DNA of 64,000 bases from Leptotrichia massiliensis (GCF_900104625.1 NZ_FNVZ01000005.1:1364001-1428000), one strand, 5' to 3'. Positions 1 through 8,694 are shown, counted from the first letter of the stretch. Translations and numbers: made by a program. Notes: a model not told the origin generated them from the letters alone.

Positions 1-331
1 TTATATAAGAATTATAAGCTTCCAGCTGTTCATTTGACAAAACTCTTGCAATTGCTCTGTATCTGTCTTCTTCTATTTTACCAATTTTAGCTTTTTTCCC
101 ATCAAACTGGACTAAATCCTTTTCTACTCTCTCAGCCTTTTTTTGATATTCATCAAATATTTTTGACAATTTTTTTTGCTGATTTTTAGTTGCATTTACG
201 ATTTTAAACAAATCATTTTTAGAAATTTTCACTGTATAAATTTTTTGATAGTAATCTTCATAGGAATAAGACAAAACACTTATTCCAAACACCAATACTG
301 ATAAAAGTGCTATTTTTTTTAATTTATTCAT
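1..331 (-). CDS. Secreted small coiled protein, 3' end cut by window edge
   Basis: An open frame begins with ATG at 331, preceded by GAAAGGATGAGA as ribosome site, and runs through position 1 without a stop, so about 110 residues are visible. The first 23 residues form a classical signal peptide (MNKLKKIALLSVLVFGISVL then SYS). The rest is charged and predicted helical, with an SNEQLEAY stretch near the visible end that recalls the LTxxQ motifs of Spy/CpxP-type periplasmic proteins; that link is weak. The gene starts only 28 bases downstream of the guaB stop with no terminator between, so it is probably the next gene of the guaB transcript. Function unknown. Confidence 0.6.
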   Translation of the reverse strand, partial: MNKLKKIALLSVLVFGISVLSYSYEDYYQKIYTVKISKNDLFKIVNATKNQQKKLSKIFDEYQKKAERVEKDLVQFDGKKAKIGKIEEDRYRAIARVLSNEQLEAYNSYI

Positions 332-359
332 TCTCATCCTTTCACAAATTCCTTTAATT

Positions 360-1835
360 TTAATTATTTGAATTATTATAATTAGGTGCTTCCTTCGTAA
401 TTATAACATCATGTGGGTGACTTTCCTTCAATCCTGCTCCTGTTATTTTTACAAATTTTCCATTTTCTTTTAAATCTTCAATTGTAGCTGTTCCGCAGTA
501 TCCCATTCCAGAACGAAGTCCACCGCAAATTTGATAAACTGTATCTTTTAATGCACCTTTATAAGGAACCATTGATTCGATTCCTTCTGGAACTAATTTT
601 TCTGTTGCCGCTTCAAGCTGAAAATATCTGTCGCTGCTTCCTCTCTTCATAGCCGCAAGTGAACCCATCCCTGCATAAGTCTTAAATTTTCTTCCATTAT
701 ATAAAATTTCTTCTCCTGGCGCTTCATCAGTTCCCGCAAGCATTCCTCCAAGCATAACACAGTCTGCTCCAGCCGCAATGGCTTTTACAACATCTCCAGA
801 TAATTTTATTCCACCATCGGCAATAAGTCCGATTCCTTTGTCTTTACAAACTTCCGCAATATTCATTACAGCCGAAATTTGTGGAACTCCAACTCCTGAC
901 ACAACTCTAGTTGTACAGATTGACCCTGGTCCAACTCCTACTTTCACTGCATTTATTCCTGCTTCTATCAAATCAAGCGCTGCTTCTGGAGTTACAATAT
1001 TTCCTCCGATAATGTCTAAATCAGGAAAAGCCGCTCTAATTTCTTTTATTTTGTTAATAACTCCTATTGAATGTCCATGTGCTGAATCAACAGCAATAAT
1101 ATCAACCCCAGCTTCTACTAAAGCTGCAACTCTTCTCACTGTATCAGTTCCAACTCCAACTCCTGCCCCAACTCTAAGTCTACCTTGCTCATCTTTTGCC
1201 GCATTAGGATAATTTATAACATTGTCAATATCTTTAATTGTAATTAATCCTTTTAATTTTGTACCTTCAACGATTGGCAATTTTTCAATTCTATTTTCTA
1301 AAAGAATTGATTTAGCACCTTCAAGAGTCGTCCCAACAGGTGCAGTTACCAAGTTATCTTTAGTCATAATATCTACAACTTTTAATGATAAATCTTCTCT
1401 ATATTTCAAGTCACGGTTGGTAATAATTCCTTTTAAATTACCGTCATTATCAACTACAGGAAGTCCCGAAACTTTATAATTTTTCATCAAGTCATTTGCA
1501 TCTTTTAAAATAGCATCTTCCTTCAATGTAATTGGATTTGTAATCATACCGCTTTCATATCTTTTTACCTTCGACACTTCTTCAGCCTGTCTTTCAATCG
1601 TCATATTTTTATGAATGAAGCCTATTCCACCTTCTCTTGCAAGTGCAATTGCAAGTTTTGATTCTGTAACAGTATCCATTGCTGCACTTAATATTGGAAT
1701 ATTTAACACCAATTTTTTAGTTAAATTAGTTTTTAAAGAGACTTCATGTGGTACTACACTTGATGCTTGTGGGATTAATAACACATCATCAAAAGTTAAT
1801 CCTTCAGAAATTACAATTTTATCTTTTTGACTCAT
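360..1835 (-). CDS. guaB: IMP dehydrogenase
   Basis: Oxidises IMP to XMP with NAD+, the committed step of GMP synthesis in the cytosol. The protein opens with the family start (LTFDDVLLIPQAS), contains a CBS-domain pair inserted at about residues 95-205, then the catalytic loop GPGSICTTR with the nucleophilic cysteine at about residue 300, and the mobile flap ending SHPHDVIITKEAPNY. The frame is open 12 codons further upstream, but the ATG at 1835 is chosen because GAGGAGG lies 8 bases before it and nothing suitable precedes the longer start. The length of 491 residues is normal. It is followed closely by the secreted-protein gene at 331. No purine riboswitch is visible in the leader. Confidence 0.97.
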   Translation of the reverse strand: MSQKDKIVISEGLTFDDVLLIPQASSVVPHEVSLKTNLTKKLVLNIPILSAAMDTVTESKLAIALAREGGIGFIHKNMTIERQAEEVSKVKRYESGMITNPITLKEDAILKDANDLMKNYKVSGLPVVDNDGNLKGIITNRDLKYREDLSLKVVDIMTKDNLVTAPVGTTLEGAKSILLENRIEKLPIVEGTKLKGLITIKDIDNVINYPNAAKDEQGRLRVGAGVGVGTDTVRRVAALVEAGVDIIAVDSAHGHSIGVINKIKEIRAAFPDLDIIGGNIVTPEAALDLIEAGINAVKVGVGPGSICTTRVVSGVGVPQISAVMNIAEVCKDKGIGLIADGGIKLSGDVVKAIAAGADCVMLGGMLAGTDEAPGEEILYNGRKFKTYAGMGSLAAMKRGSSDRYFQLEAATEKLVPEGIESMVPYKGALKDTVYQICGGLRSGMGYCGTATIEDLKENGKFVKITGAGLKESHPHDVIITKEAPNYNNSNN

Positions 1836-1948
1836 TTTAAATATCCTCCTCGTTTTATTTTTAATTTCCAAATTTGCAAATTTAGTAAATCAAGAGAAAA
1901 TTTTATGAAACTAGACTCTTCTGTATTACTTTTCTTGCCTTATTTTAA

Positions 1949-1957
1949 ATTATATCA
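1949..1957 (-). promoter_or_regulatory. Extended -10 promoter of guaB
   Basis: On the minus strand TGATATAAT matches an extended -10 element (TGnTATAAT). It lies about 115 bases upstream of the guaB start. The -35 region 17 bases upstream (TATCTT) is poor, as is common with extended -10 promoters. Confidence 0.5.
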
Positions 1958-2061
1958 TTTTATCACAAAACAAGATATAATTTCAATACTTTTTTTAAAA
2001 GATTTTTTTACAATTTTTCCAAACTTAAACTAAGTTTAATCATAATGTAATCTTTTATTTC

Positions 2062-2823
2062 CTACATATTGGGAGTTTCTGGTAATACCTGCCCACCATC
2101 TACAATTATTGTTTGACCTGTAATAAAACCAGCTTCTCGACTGGCCAAGAAAACTGCTGTGTATCCAATATCTTCAGGTTTTCCCAAAGTATATACTGGT
2201 ATTATATCCTTCATTTTTTTCATATATTCCTCTCCAGCCTCTATCAATCCATCTGTTAATATATTTCCTGGCTGAATAGCATTAACTGTAATTCCATATT
2301 TTGCATACTCCAATGCTGCACTTCGCATAAATCCCAACTGTGCGGCTTTACTAGCACCATAATGTGCCCATCCATAAAATCCTGTAATAGGCCCTGTAAT
2401 CGAAGAAGTCAGTATTACTCGCCCATAGCTTTGTTTTTTCATATATTTTAGTACTGCTTGTGCTACAAAAAAAGTTCCCTTTACATTTATATCTTGAACT
2501 TTATCCCAATCTTTTTCTGTCATATTTTCAATGCTTACTTGTGGAAAAATTCCCGCATTTGAACATAGGATGCTTAATTTGCCATATTTTTCGTAAATGC
2601 TTTGGACAACATACTGAACTTGTTCTTTATCTGTAACATCAAGATAATAAAATTCGTCATCCAGTTCACTTGCTGTTTCCTTACCTTTTTCTTTATCGAT
2701 ATCTCCTATAATGATTTTTGCTCTAGCTTGTTTCAATGCTTTTGCAATACCTTTTCCTATACCTTTTGCTCCGCCCGTGACAAGAGCAACTTCTCCAGCC
2801 AAATCAAACATTTCAATCAACAT
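2062..2823 (-). CDS. Short-chain dehydrogenase/reductase (SDR), glucose or 3-ketoacyl reductase type
   Basis: NAD(P)-dependent classical SDR of about 250 residues. The dinucleotide-binding motif TGGAKGIG sits near residue 20, the NAG motif (CSNAGIF) near 90, the catalytic serine in TSSITGP, and the YxxxK pair in HYGASKAA near residue 160. The substrate cannot be read from sequence; relatives include glucose, ribitol and 3-oxoacyl-ACP reductases. The start is uncertain: the ATG at 2823 directly abuts the AAGGAAGG ribosome site, while TTG at 2820 or ATG at 2811 (giving MFDLAGEVALVTGG, the usual family start) would be better spaced. It stands alone between guaB and the TPR genes, all on the same strand. 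Confidence 0.85.
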   Translation of the reverse strand: MLIEMFDLAGEVALVTGGAKGIGKGIAKALKQARAKIIIGDIDKEKGKETASELDDEFYYLDVTDKEQVQYVVQSIYEKYGKLSILCSNAGIFPQVSIENMTEKDWDKVQDINVKGTFFVAQAVLKYMKKQSYGRVILTSSITGPITGFYGWAHYGASKAAQLGFMRSAALEYAKYGITVNAIQPGNILTDGLIEAGEEYMKKMKDIIPVYTLGKPEDIGYTAVFLASREAGFITGQTIIVDGGQVLPETPNM

Positions 2824-2866
2824 CCTTCCTTGTTATATTTTTATTTTATATGTTTCATTTTTAAAT

Positions 2867-3883
2867 TTAATCTGCTTTTAAAGGGCTAAATTTTATAGTT
2901 TTATCGCCTGCTTTTCCACTTTTTATTTTATTATTTGCCTTCACAAGCTCTTCTGCCAATCTTAGTGCATTTAATTTTGAAATATATTCCTTATATTTTT
3001 CCTTATTCTTATTTTTTATCTCTTCTGTAAAATCAGCAAGCATACTGTAAATTTGAAATCTCAAATCATTATCATGTTGAGCCATAAAAATGTATGCTTC
3101 TTTAGAATATTCAAATGCTTCATCATACTTTTTCATTTGAATATAATTTAAAAATACAAGATACTGAGCATCCGCCTTATATCTGTATTTTGCTGATTCT
3201 GTAACATAAGAATAATCCAGTTTCTTCATTTTATCATATTTATCTATCGCCAATTTTGCATATTTTATTGAATTTGAATAATTTTCATTTTGAAAATCTA
3301 TTGCAGCTATCGAATAATATCCTTCTGGAAACTCTGGAAACAATGTTATCATTTTCTTAGCAAGCTCCACTTGCTCCTTTTCCATCCCTGCCTGTCCATA
3401 TTTTGCTACAAGATTAGTATAAGCCATCGGATTTTTAGGATTTGCCTTAATCGCATCCTTATAATATTCCATCGCAACTTTTATATTATCCGCCTCTTGC
3501 GCTAAATAATAATATGGCAAATAATTCTTTTTGTCTTCTTCTATCGCCTGCAAAAATAGTTTCTTTCTTTTGTCATAATCACTTTCTTCTTCGATTGCCT
3601 TAAATGTTGTTTCAATAGATTTTTTATTGATTCCGAGCTCAGTCAATTCCTTCATAGTTAAATCTATAACCTCTTTTTTCTCTTTTTTTTCCAAATCTAT
3701 CTCTTCAAATCTTTTTCTATCATTTTCACTAATTTCCTTGATCGTATCTTTTATAGTCATTTCACCAATGTTTTTGCCATCTTTATTTTCACTTTTTAAA
3801 GTGCTACTCCTCTGAACGCTCACTTTTGCGGAAAATCCATAGATGTTACATAAAATAAAACTCACCAATAAAATTTTTTTCAT
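2867..3883 (-). CDS. Secreted TPR-repeat protein
   Basis: A signal peptide (MKKILLVSFILCNIYGFSA) is followed by a charged region with repeated Glu/Lys and then, from about residue 95, helical repeats of TPR type (PYYYLAQEADNIKVAMEYYKDAI, NPMAYTNLVAKYGQAG and FPEGYYSIAAIDFQNENYSN are recognisable units), so it probably works as a protein-protein scaffold in the periplasm. ATG at 3883 is chosen over the TTG six bases upstream because AAGGAG lies 9 bases before it. It begins 18 bases after the upstream membrane/TPR gene and both follow pepT, so the three likely form one transcript. The specific role is unknown. Confidence 0.75.
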   Translation of the reverse strand: MKKILLVSFILCNIYGFSAKVSVQRSSTLKSENKDGKNIGEMTIKDTIKEISENDRKRFEEIDLEKKEKKEVIDLTMKELTELGINKKSIETTFKAIEEESDYDKRKKLFLQAIEEDKKNYLPYYYLAQEADNIKVAMEYYKDAIKANPKNPMAYTNLVAKYGQAGMEKEQVELAKKMITLFPEFPEGYYSIAAIDFQNENYSNSIKYAKLAIDKYDKMKKLDYSYVTESAKYRYKADAQYLVFLNYIQMKKYDEAFEYSKEAYIFMAQHDNDLRFQIYSMLADFTEEIKNKNKEKYKEYISKLNALRLAEELVKANNKIKSGKAGDKTIKFSPLKAD

Positions 3884-3901
3884 TCTCAATCACTCCTTCT
3901 A

Positions 3902-4414
3902 TTAACTTAGTTCCAAAATTTTCTCCTGTGCAATTTTACCCATATAAAGTTTATTCCCTTTTTCAGCCACTTCTTTATATAACTCTTTTGCTTTTTCAAA
4001 ATTTCCAATTTCTTCATATGTTTTAGCTAAATTGAACTTTATTATTGGCAACGTTAATCTAATTATTTTTATTTTATTTAAATACTTTAACGCTTTTTCT
4101 TTCTCGTTTAGCAGCCAATAACAAACTGATAAATTAATTCTGTTAAAATCTTTCATAATATTAATTTTAAAAATTTTGTACATTTTTTCTACTATTAAAA
4201 TATATTTTTTAGGATCTAATTTAACAAATAAATAATGATTTCCTATCAAAAGTAGTATTAAATACGGAAATAAATATATCATTATTATTACTGACAATAT
4301 CCATAATAAAAAATATACAAAATAAGACACTCTCAAAAATATATCCATGCTTAATTTATAAACTAATATAAAAATTATTTCATACAGATAAGTTTTTAAT
4401 GCCGCCTTTCGCAT
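3902..4414 (-). CDS. Small membrane protein with C-terminal TPR-like helices
   Basis: A 170-residue protein with two hydrophobic segments at about residues 10-30 and 32-58 and a soluble tail carrying TPR-type helices (CYWLLNEKEKALKYLNKI, then KFNLAKTYEEIGNFEKAKELY). It starts 4 bases after the pepT stop, with GGAG from the pepT 3' end as ribosome site, so translation is probably coupled to pepT. It may anchor or work with the secreted TPR protein encoded next. No family name is assigned. Confidence 0.65.
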   Translation of the reverse strand: MRKAALKTYLYEIIFILVYKLSMDIFLRVSYFVYFLLWILSVIIMIYLFPYLILLLIGNHYLFVKLDPKKYILIVEKMYKIFKINIMKDFNRINLSVCYWLLNEKEKALKYLNKIKIIRLTLPIIKFNLAKTYEEIGNFEKAKELYKEVAEKGNKLYMGKIAQEKILELS

Positions 4415-4418
4415 TTTT

Positions 4419-5660
4419 TTACTCTCCTTCAGCGTTCAATCTTACAATCTCCACAATTACATCAGTTGCTAGAATCATACTCTCAAGTGCTACAAATTCG
4501 TATTTCCCATGAAAATTTTCCCCACCTGCGAAAATATTTGGCGTAGGAAGTCCCATGAATGAGATTTTTGAGCCGTCTGTTCCTCCACGGATTGGCTTGA
4601 TTATTGGTTTTATTTCAAGGTTTTCCATTGCTTTTTTTGCTATTTCTACGATTTCCATGTGATTCTTTATGATTTCGCCCATGTTGTAATATTGATCCTT
4701 TATTTCAACTGTTGCTAATTCTTTTTTGTATTTTTCATTAATTTTTTTTGCAACATTTTCAGCAAATTTCTTTTTTTCTTCAAACTTCTGTCTGTCGTGA
4801 TCCCTTAAAATATATGATAATTCAGCGTCTTCACAATTTGCACGGATTTTTTCAAGAAAATAAAATCCTTCATATCCTTCTGTCTTTTCAGGCACTTCAT
4901 CTGCTGGGAAACTATTTATAATTTCTCCTGCTATTAAACTTGCATTTATCATTTTTCCTTTGGCTGTTCCTGGATGAACGCTTTTACCTTTTATTTTAAA
5001 TACAGCTCCAGCTGCATTAAAACTTTCGTATTCAAGTTCTCCCACTGGTCCACCATCTATTGTATAAGCAAAATCCGCTCCAAATTCATCCACATTAAAG
5101 TTATCTGCTCCACGCCCAATTTCCTCATCAGGCCCAAACGCTATTTTTACTGTTCCGTGTTTGATTTCTGGATGGTTAATCAGATATTTCATAGCCTCAA
5201 TAATTTCCACAACTCCAGCCTTATCATCAGCTCCCAGAAGTGTTGTTCCATCAGTAGTAATTACAGTTTTCCCAACATAATCCTTTAAATTAGGAAATTC
5301 GTCCACAGAAAGTACAATATTTTGCTCCCTATTCAAAACAATATCTTTCCCATCATAGTTTTCCACAATCTGTGGATTTACATTAACTGCATTAAAATCA
5401 GCAGTATCCATATGTGCAATAAATCCAATAGTTTTCACATCTTTATCAACATTACTTTTCAAAGTTGCATTAACAAAGCAATTTTCATTCACATATACAT
5501 CTTCCATTCCTATTTCTTCCAACTCTTTTACAAGCATTTTGGCAAACTCAATCTGTGTTGGTGTGGATGGGATGCTCTCATTTTTCTCATCGGACCTAGT
5601 CTCAATTTTAACATATTTCAAAAATCTCTCTTTAAGCGTTTCATATTTGTTTAAATCCAT
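4419..5660 (-). CDS. pepT: Peptidase T (tripeptide aminopeptidase)
   Basis: Cytosolic zinc aminopeptidase of the M20B family that releases the N-terminal residue from tripeptides, completing breakdown of imported peptides. The metal ligands are visible in order: HMDTAD near residue 80, LLGADDKAG near 145, EEIGRG near 180 and the DGGPVGELE segment near 205, with the late His in GGENFHGKYEF. The length (413 residues) matches the family. A TTGAAA/TAAAAT promoter lies just upstream. It heads a likely three-gene transcript with two TPR-type genes. An oligopeptide importer is encoded elsewhere in the window, consistent with peptide feeding. Confidence 0.97.
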   Translation of the reverse strand: MDLNKYETLKERFLKYVKIETRSDEKNESIPSTPTQIEFAKMLVKELEEIGMEDVYVNENCFVNATLKSNVDKDVKTIGFIAHMDTADFNAVNVNPQIVENYDGKDIVLNREQNIVLSVDEFPNLKDYVGKTVITTDGTTLLGADDKAGVVEIIEAMKYLINHPEIKHGTVKIAFGPDEEIGRGADNFNVDEFGADFAYTIDGGPVGELEYESFNAAGAVFKIKGKSVHPGTAKGKMINASLIAGEIINSFPADEVPEKTEGYEGFYFLEKIRANCEDAELSYILRDHDRQKFEEKKKFAENVAKKINEKYKKELATVEIKDQYYNMGEIIKNHMEIVEIAKKAMENLEIKPIIKPIRGGTDGSKISFMGLPTPNIFAGGENFHGKYEFVALESMILATDVIVEIVRLNAEGE

Positions 5661-5701
5661 TTACTTTCCCTACTTTCTTTATATTTTTTTACTTATAATT
5701 T

Positions 5702-5730
5702 ATTTTACAATTTTTTACATCTTTTTTCAA
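5702..5730 (-). promoter_or_regulatory. Promoter of pepT
   Basis: Minus-strand TTGAAA (5730-5725), 17-base spacer, TAAAAT (5707-5702), about 40 bases before the pepT start codon. Confidence 0.55.
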
Positions 5731-5864
5731 TGTTCTAGTTAAAGAATTTACGAATATATCTAATTTTTTTAATATTTATACTTATAATATTAAACAACCA
5801 GCTAAATTATCACTAACTTTTGATATTATTTTGCTAATTTCATTAACTTTATAATAAATAAAAA

Positions 5865-5900
5865 ACTCAAGTAATTATAAGTTAATACAATTTCTTGAGT
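5865..5900 (-). terminator. Weak intrinsic terminator after the DUF2628-like gene
   Basis: ACTCAAG and CTTGAGT form a 7-bp stem with a 22-base loop. On the minus strand the stem is followed by a run of T (TTTTTTATTTATT). It lies 25 bases past the stop at 5926. Confidence 0.5.
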
Positions 5901-5925
5901 CATATTTTTATTCTTTGTAATAATA

Positions 5926-6255
5926 TTATTCGTTGCTGCTAGTCATAATTACACCATTTGAAATCAATAGCTGTTTATCATTTTCGCTTGCTGGTTCCCA
6001 TCCTTTTTCAATTAGAGTTTTTGCATACATTCGATTATATTTTAATGCAATAAAAACACGGTATCCGATTATTGCAAGTCCAAAAGTAAAACTACCGATA
6101 ATTCCGGCTAAAAATCCAGTTATCAAAAACATAATCGCCTCCTCCTTATCACCTCTAAATAAAGGCACAAACCATCCAAAAAAAAATGTCGTCCATGAGA
6201 ATCCTAATTTTACTTCTTTTCTCAAACCATTATTTTCTACAATCGCTATTACCAT
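5926..6255 (-). CDS. DUF2628-like small membrane protein
   Basis: A 109-residue protein with the DUF2628-type signature FSWTTFFFGWFVPLFRGD, followed by two hydrophobic segments (residues 40-62) and a C-terminal part ending KTLIEKGWEPASENDK, the usual arrangement of this family (the end resembles the family motif for a glycine/tryptophan turn). Function unknown; probably in the inner membrane. The start at 6255 has GGAGG 8 bases upstream; the ATG at 6270 lies inside that ribosome site and is rejected. A TTGCAA/TATAAT promoter is just upstream and a hairpin downstream, so it is a single-gene unit. Confidence 0.7.
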   Translation of the reverse strand: MVIAIVENNGLRKEVKLGFSWTTFFFGWFVPLFRGDKEEAIMFLITGFLAGIIGSFTFGLAIIGYRVFIALKYNRMYAKTLIEKGWEPASENDKQLLISNGVIMTSSNE

Positions 6256-6289
6256 AAAAACAGCCTCCATTTTTTAGATTATTTTATTA

Positions 6290-6318
6290 ATTATATCTTA
6301 TTTTTATTAAAATTGCAA
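6290..6318 (-). promoter_or_regulatory. Promoter of the DUF2628-like gene
   Basis: Minus-strand TTGCAA (6318-6313), 17-base spacer, TATAAT (6295-6290), about 35 bases before the start codon. Confidence 0.6.
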
Positions 6319-6658
6319 TTTTTCATTAACTTCATTTATAGTTTTATTATAGTAGACCACTTACCATTTGAAAAATAGAAATATAATTATTTAATAATCT
6401 TGTAAAAAACAACTTTAGTTTCATAACTTTTTTTGTTTTGACTTTCACTATTTAAAAAGAAATATATTATAAAATGCGATAAAATAGTAAAAAGCTATAA
6501 ATTAATCTATTGTTTTTTATTCCCGAAAACTTAGTCAGCACATCATCCTGCATTGTCCCCGCCCACTTCGCTAATTGCCTCAATAGTAATTTCATTTCCA
6601 ATTTGCTTTTTAAATTCGTTTGTATAATTCCTTTACTTCTCTAAAATTAAAATTTTTA
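6319..6658. other. Intergenic stretch holding an alr relic
   Basis: Between two divergent small membrane-protein genes. Its right half contains the copy of the alr 3' end (6511-6584). The rest is AT-rich with no frame, tRNA or hairpin that I can support. Confidence 0.5.
6511..6584 (-). pseudogene. alr: Relic copy of the 3' end of alanine racemase
   Basis: This minus-strand segment reads RQLAKWAGTMQDDVLTKFSG followed by IK, almost the same as the last residues of the intact alr gene (RQVAKWAGTIQDDVLTKFSG then IKKQ). Over about 72 bases I count seven substitutions and one T missing from the T-run, so the two copies are about 90% identical (7503-7577 is the counterpart). Upstream of the match the frame is broken and there is no body of the gene. 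The natural stop is lost through the missing base. It points to a past duplication or replacement around the alr 3' end. Confidence 0.85.
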
Positions 6659-6687
6659 TTGCATTCACTAAAATTATATTATATAAT
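6659..6687 (+). promoter_or_regulatory. Promoter of the TM2-domain gene
   Basis: TTGCAT, 17-base spacer, perfect TATAAT (6682-6687), then AAAGGAGG and ATG at 6720. Confidence 0.6.
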
Positions 6688-6719
6688 TAATGCATAATTT
6701 ATTAAAGGAGGAATTTGTT

Positions 6720-7097
6720 ATGAATGATATTACTAATCCGCAATCAGATAGAATTAACCCTGATTTTGTACAACAATACATTATGGCGAATGCTAAATTT
6801 TTTCCAGAAGATTCAATAAATGAACTTAAAGCAAGATTATCTAAACTTTCACAAAATCAGTTCAACGCAATTCAAGGAATTCAATTAAAAGATCCTATGA
6901 TAATGCTACTTTTATCACTTTTTCTTGGTTCTTGGGGTATTGATAGATTTCTTCTAAAAGAAATTGGATTAGGTATAATAAAATTATTAACTGCTGGTGG
7001 ATGTGGTATTTGGACTATCGTTGACTGGTTTTTAGTTATGAATAGAACTAGAGAATTTAACTACAAATTAGTTTTTGACTCTTTACCTATCGGTTAA
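6720..7097 (+). CDS. TM2-domain membrane protein
   Basis: A 125-residue protein. The N-terminal 65 residues are polar and contain FVQQYIMANAKFFPEDSINE, possibly a short helical bundle. The C-terminal part is a TM2 domain (PF05154): a first helix with LLSLFLGSWGIDRFLL, a GxGIIKLLTAGGCGIWTIVDW second helix, and a short tail. The DRF motif between the helices is characteristic. The function of bacterial TM2 proteins is not established. ATG at 6720 is preceded by AAAGGAGG at 8 bases; the frame is open 10 codons further upstream but without a ribosome site. It is followed by a DUF2752-like gene, a pairing common for TM2 genes. Confidence 0.85.
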   Translation: MNDITNPQSDRINPDFVQQYIMANAKFFPEDSINELKARLSKLSQNQFNAIQGIQLKDPMIMLLLSLFLGSWGIDRFLLKEIGLGIIKLLTAGGCGIWTIVDWFLVMNRTREFNYKLVFDSLPIG

Positions 7098-7168
7098 TTT
7101 AACATGTAAATTTTTTAAGATTTAAAATATTTACATAATAAACTAATTTAATACAATTGGAAATCAAT

Positions 7169-7477
7169 ATGAAAAAATACTTTAACTTATTATTTAATTA
7201 TCATAAAAACAATCTTATTTTGTACATATCACTTGTATTTATAATTTCTATAAGATATTATTTTAAAATACCGTCACCATTTGGATTTGTTTTAAAACCA
7301 TTACATATCCATTATTGGAGTGAAGGCTTAACAACAGCATTTATACAATTGATAAAGGGCAATTTTTATCATGCTTATAAAATAAACCCTTTGATATTTA
7401 TTGTTGTGATAGTTATTTTTTTTCATATCTTTTTAGAGCCTATAATTTTTAAAAATTCAAAAACTAAAAAACAGTAA
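7169..7477 (+). CDS. DUF2752-like membrane protein, cysteines lost
   Basis: A 102-residue protein with two or three hydrophobic segments. The middle reads EGLTTAFIQLIKGNFYHAYK followed by INPL, which matches the DUF2752 core (CPxCGLTRA, a short helix with G, then NPL) except that both conserved cysteines are replaced (the equivalent stretch is HYWSEGLTTA). The neighbouring TM2 gene supports the assignment, since the two families often sit together. ATG at 7169 is used; an in-frame TTG at 7157 is less likely. The stop falls inside the bidirectional terminator shared with alr. The role is unknown, and the family link is from motif memory only. Confidence 0.55.
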   Translation: MKKYFNLLFNYHKNNLILYISLVFIISIRYYFKIPSPFGFVLKPLHIHYWSEGLTTAFIQLIKGNFYHAYKINPLIFIVVIVIFFHIFLEPIIFKNSKTKKQ

Positions 7478-7510
7478 AAAGATTTAAATAAAATCAATTT
7501 ACTGTTTTTT
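7466..7510. terminator. Bidirectional terminator between the DUF2752-like gene and alr
   Basis: A 13-bp stem (AAAAAACAGTAAA paired with TTTACTGTTTTTT) with a 19-base loop. T-runs occur on both strands, so it can end the plus-strand pair and the minus-strand alr transcript. It overlaps both stop codons. Confidence 0.75.
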
Positions 7511-8665
7511 TATTCCCGAAAACTTAGTCAGCACATCGTCCTGTATAGTCCCAGCCCACTTTGCCACTTGCCTCAATGTTATTTTTTCAGTAATTCCATT
7601 TTCAACATTTTTCTGACTCCCAATAATTACAACTTCATCATTTACTTCTACATTTTCTATGTCCGTTAAATCAATAAAAATCATATCCATACAAATTTCT
7701 CCAACAATTTTTGCCTTTTTACCATTTATTAAAACATATGCTCCTTCTGAATTTTCAATTTGCTTTTGAAATCCGTGTGCATAGCCTATTGATACAATGC
7801 CTATTTTAGAGTCTCTGTTTACAATGCCTTTACTTCCATAGGAAATTTTATCGTTTTTTTTCACATTTCTTATGTTTATAATTTGCGACTTTACTGTTAT
7901 AACGTCTAATAATCCCACATCATAAGATAAAGGCTCCATTCCATAAAGTGCCATTCCAATACGTGCGAAATCATAATTGTATTTTTCTCCGTATTTAAAA
8001 AGCAACGGACTTGCCTGCAAATGTTTGTACTGGTATTTTACATTATTTTTGTCAAATATCTTTAAAATATTTTCATATTTTTCAACTTGCTTTTCAGTTT
8101 CAATTTGATTTTCCGCATCTGAAATATGAGAAAAAATAGAGATTATTTCCAGTTTGTTATTTTTAGAATTTATTTTATATTTTTTTATTTTTTCAATTAA
8201 TTCCAAAATCTCATTTTCATTAAATCCAAGCCTGTTCATTCCACTGTTTACTTTTATATGTATTTTCAAAACTGTATTTTTGAAAAATTTATCCAAAATT
8301 TTTAAGTAATCAGATAATTGTGAAAAATTAAAAATTGTAAGTTCAACATTATTTTCTATCACATATTTCAAATTTTTAGGCTCAATGTAATTAAGAACCA
8401 TTATCTTTATTCTTTTATTTTTCAAAAAGTTTATTTTTTTTTCTTTTTCAAATTTTTTTAGAATTTCAAGAATTTTTATCGCTTCCTCAATATATGCCAC
8501 CGCAAAGTAATTACAGTTATTTTCTAGCAATATCGGAAAAATATTTTCAATTTCCAGCCCATAGGCATTGTCTTTAATTACACAAATGATATTTTTATTT
8601 ATAGAGCGTATTTTTTCCAAGTTCCTTTTTAGATTTTCCCTATTTATTTCCAAATTTACTAACAT
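7499..8665 (-). CDS. alr: Alanine racemase
   Basis: PLP enzyme interconverting L- and D-alanine for peptidoglycan. Fold-type III TIM barrel first: the PLP lysine is Lys31 in VIKDNAYG, where most racemases read VVKANAYGHG. The second domain carries the catalytic tyrosine region (YGSKGI, then GIVSIGYAHG). ARIGMALYGMEP is also typical. The length (388 residues) is normal. The C-terminal 25 codons are the segment duplicated as a relic at 6511-6584. It follows a small membrane-protein gene by 29 bases. The lysine context differs from the textbook motif but the other motifs leave little doubt. Confidence 0.94.
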   Translation of the reverse strand: MLVNLEINRENLKRNLEKIRSINKNIICVIKDNAYGLEIENIFPILLENNCNYFAVAYIEEAIKILEILKKFEKEKKINFLKNKRIKIMVLNYIEPKNLKYVIENNVELTIFNFSQLSDYLKILDKFFKNTVLKIHIKVNSGMNRLGFNENEILELIEKIKKYKINSKNNKLEIISIFSHISDAENQIETEKQVEKYENILKIFDKNNVKYQYKHLQASPLLFKYGEKYNYDFARIGMALYGMEPLSYDVGLLDVITVKSQIINIRNVKKNDKISYGSKGIVNRDSKIGIVSIGYAHGFQKQIENSEGAYVLINGKKAKIVGEICMDMIFIDLTDIENVEVNDEVVIIGSQKNVENGITEKITLRQVAKWAGTIQDDVLTKFSGIKKQ

Positions 8666-8694
8666 TTTTTATTTTTTCTCTCCTTAACAAATTC

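Noticed and set aside
778-1212. 144-codon plus-strand frame inside guaB
   Set aside because: Antisense shadow of a conserved gene; no start signal.
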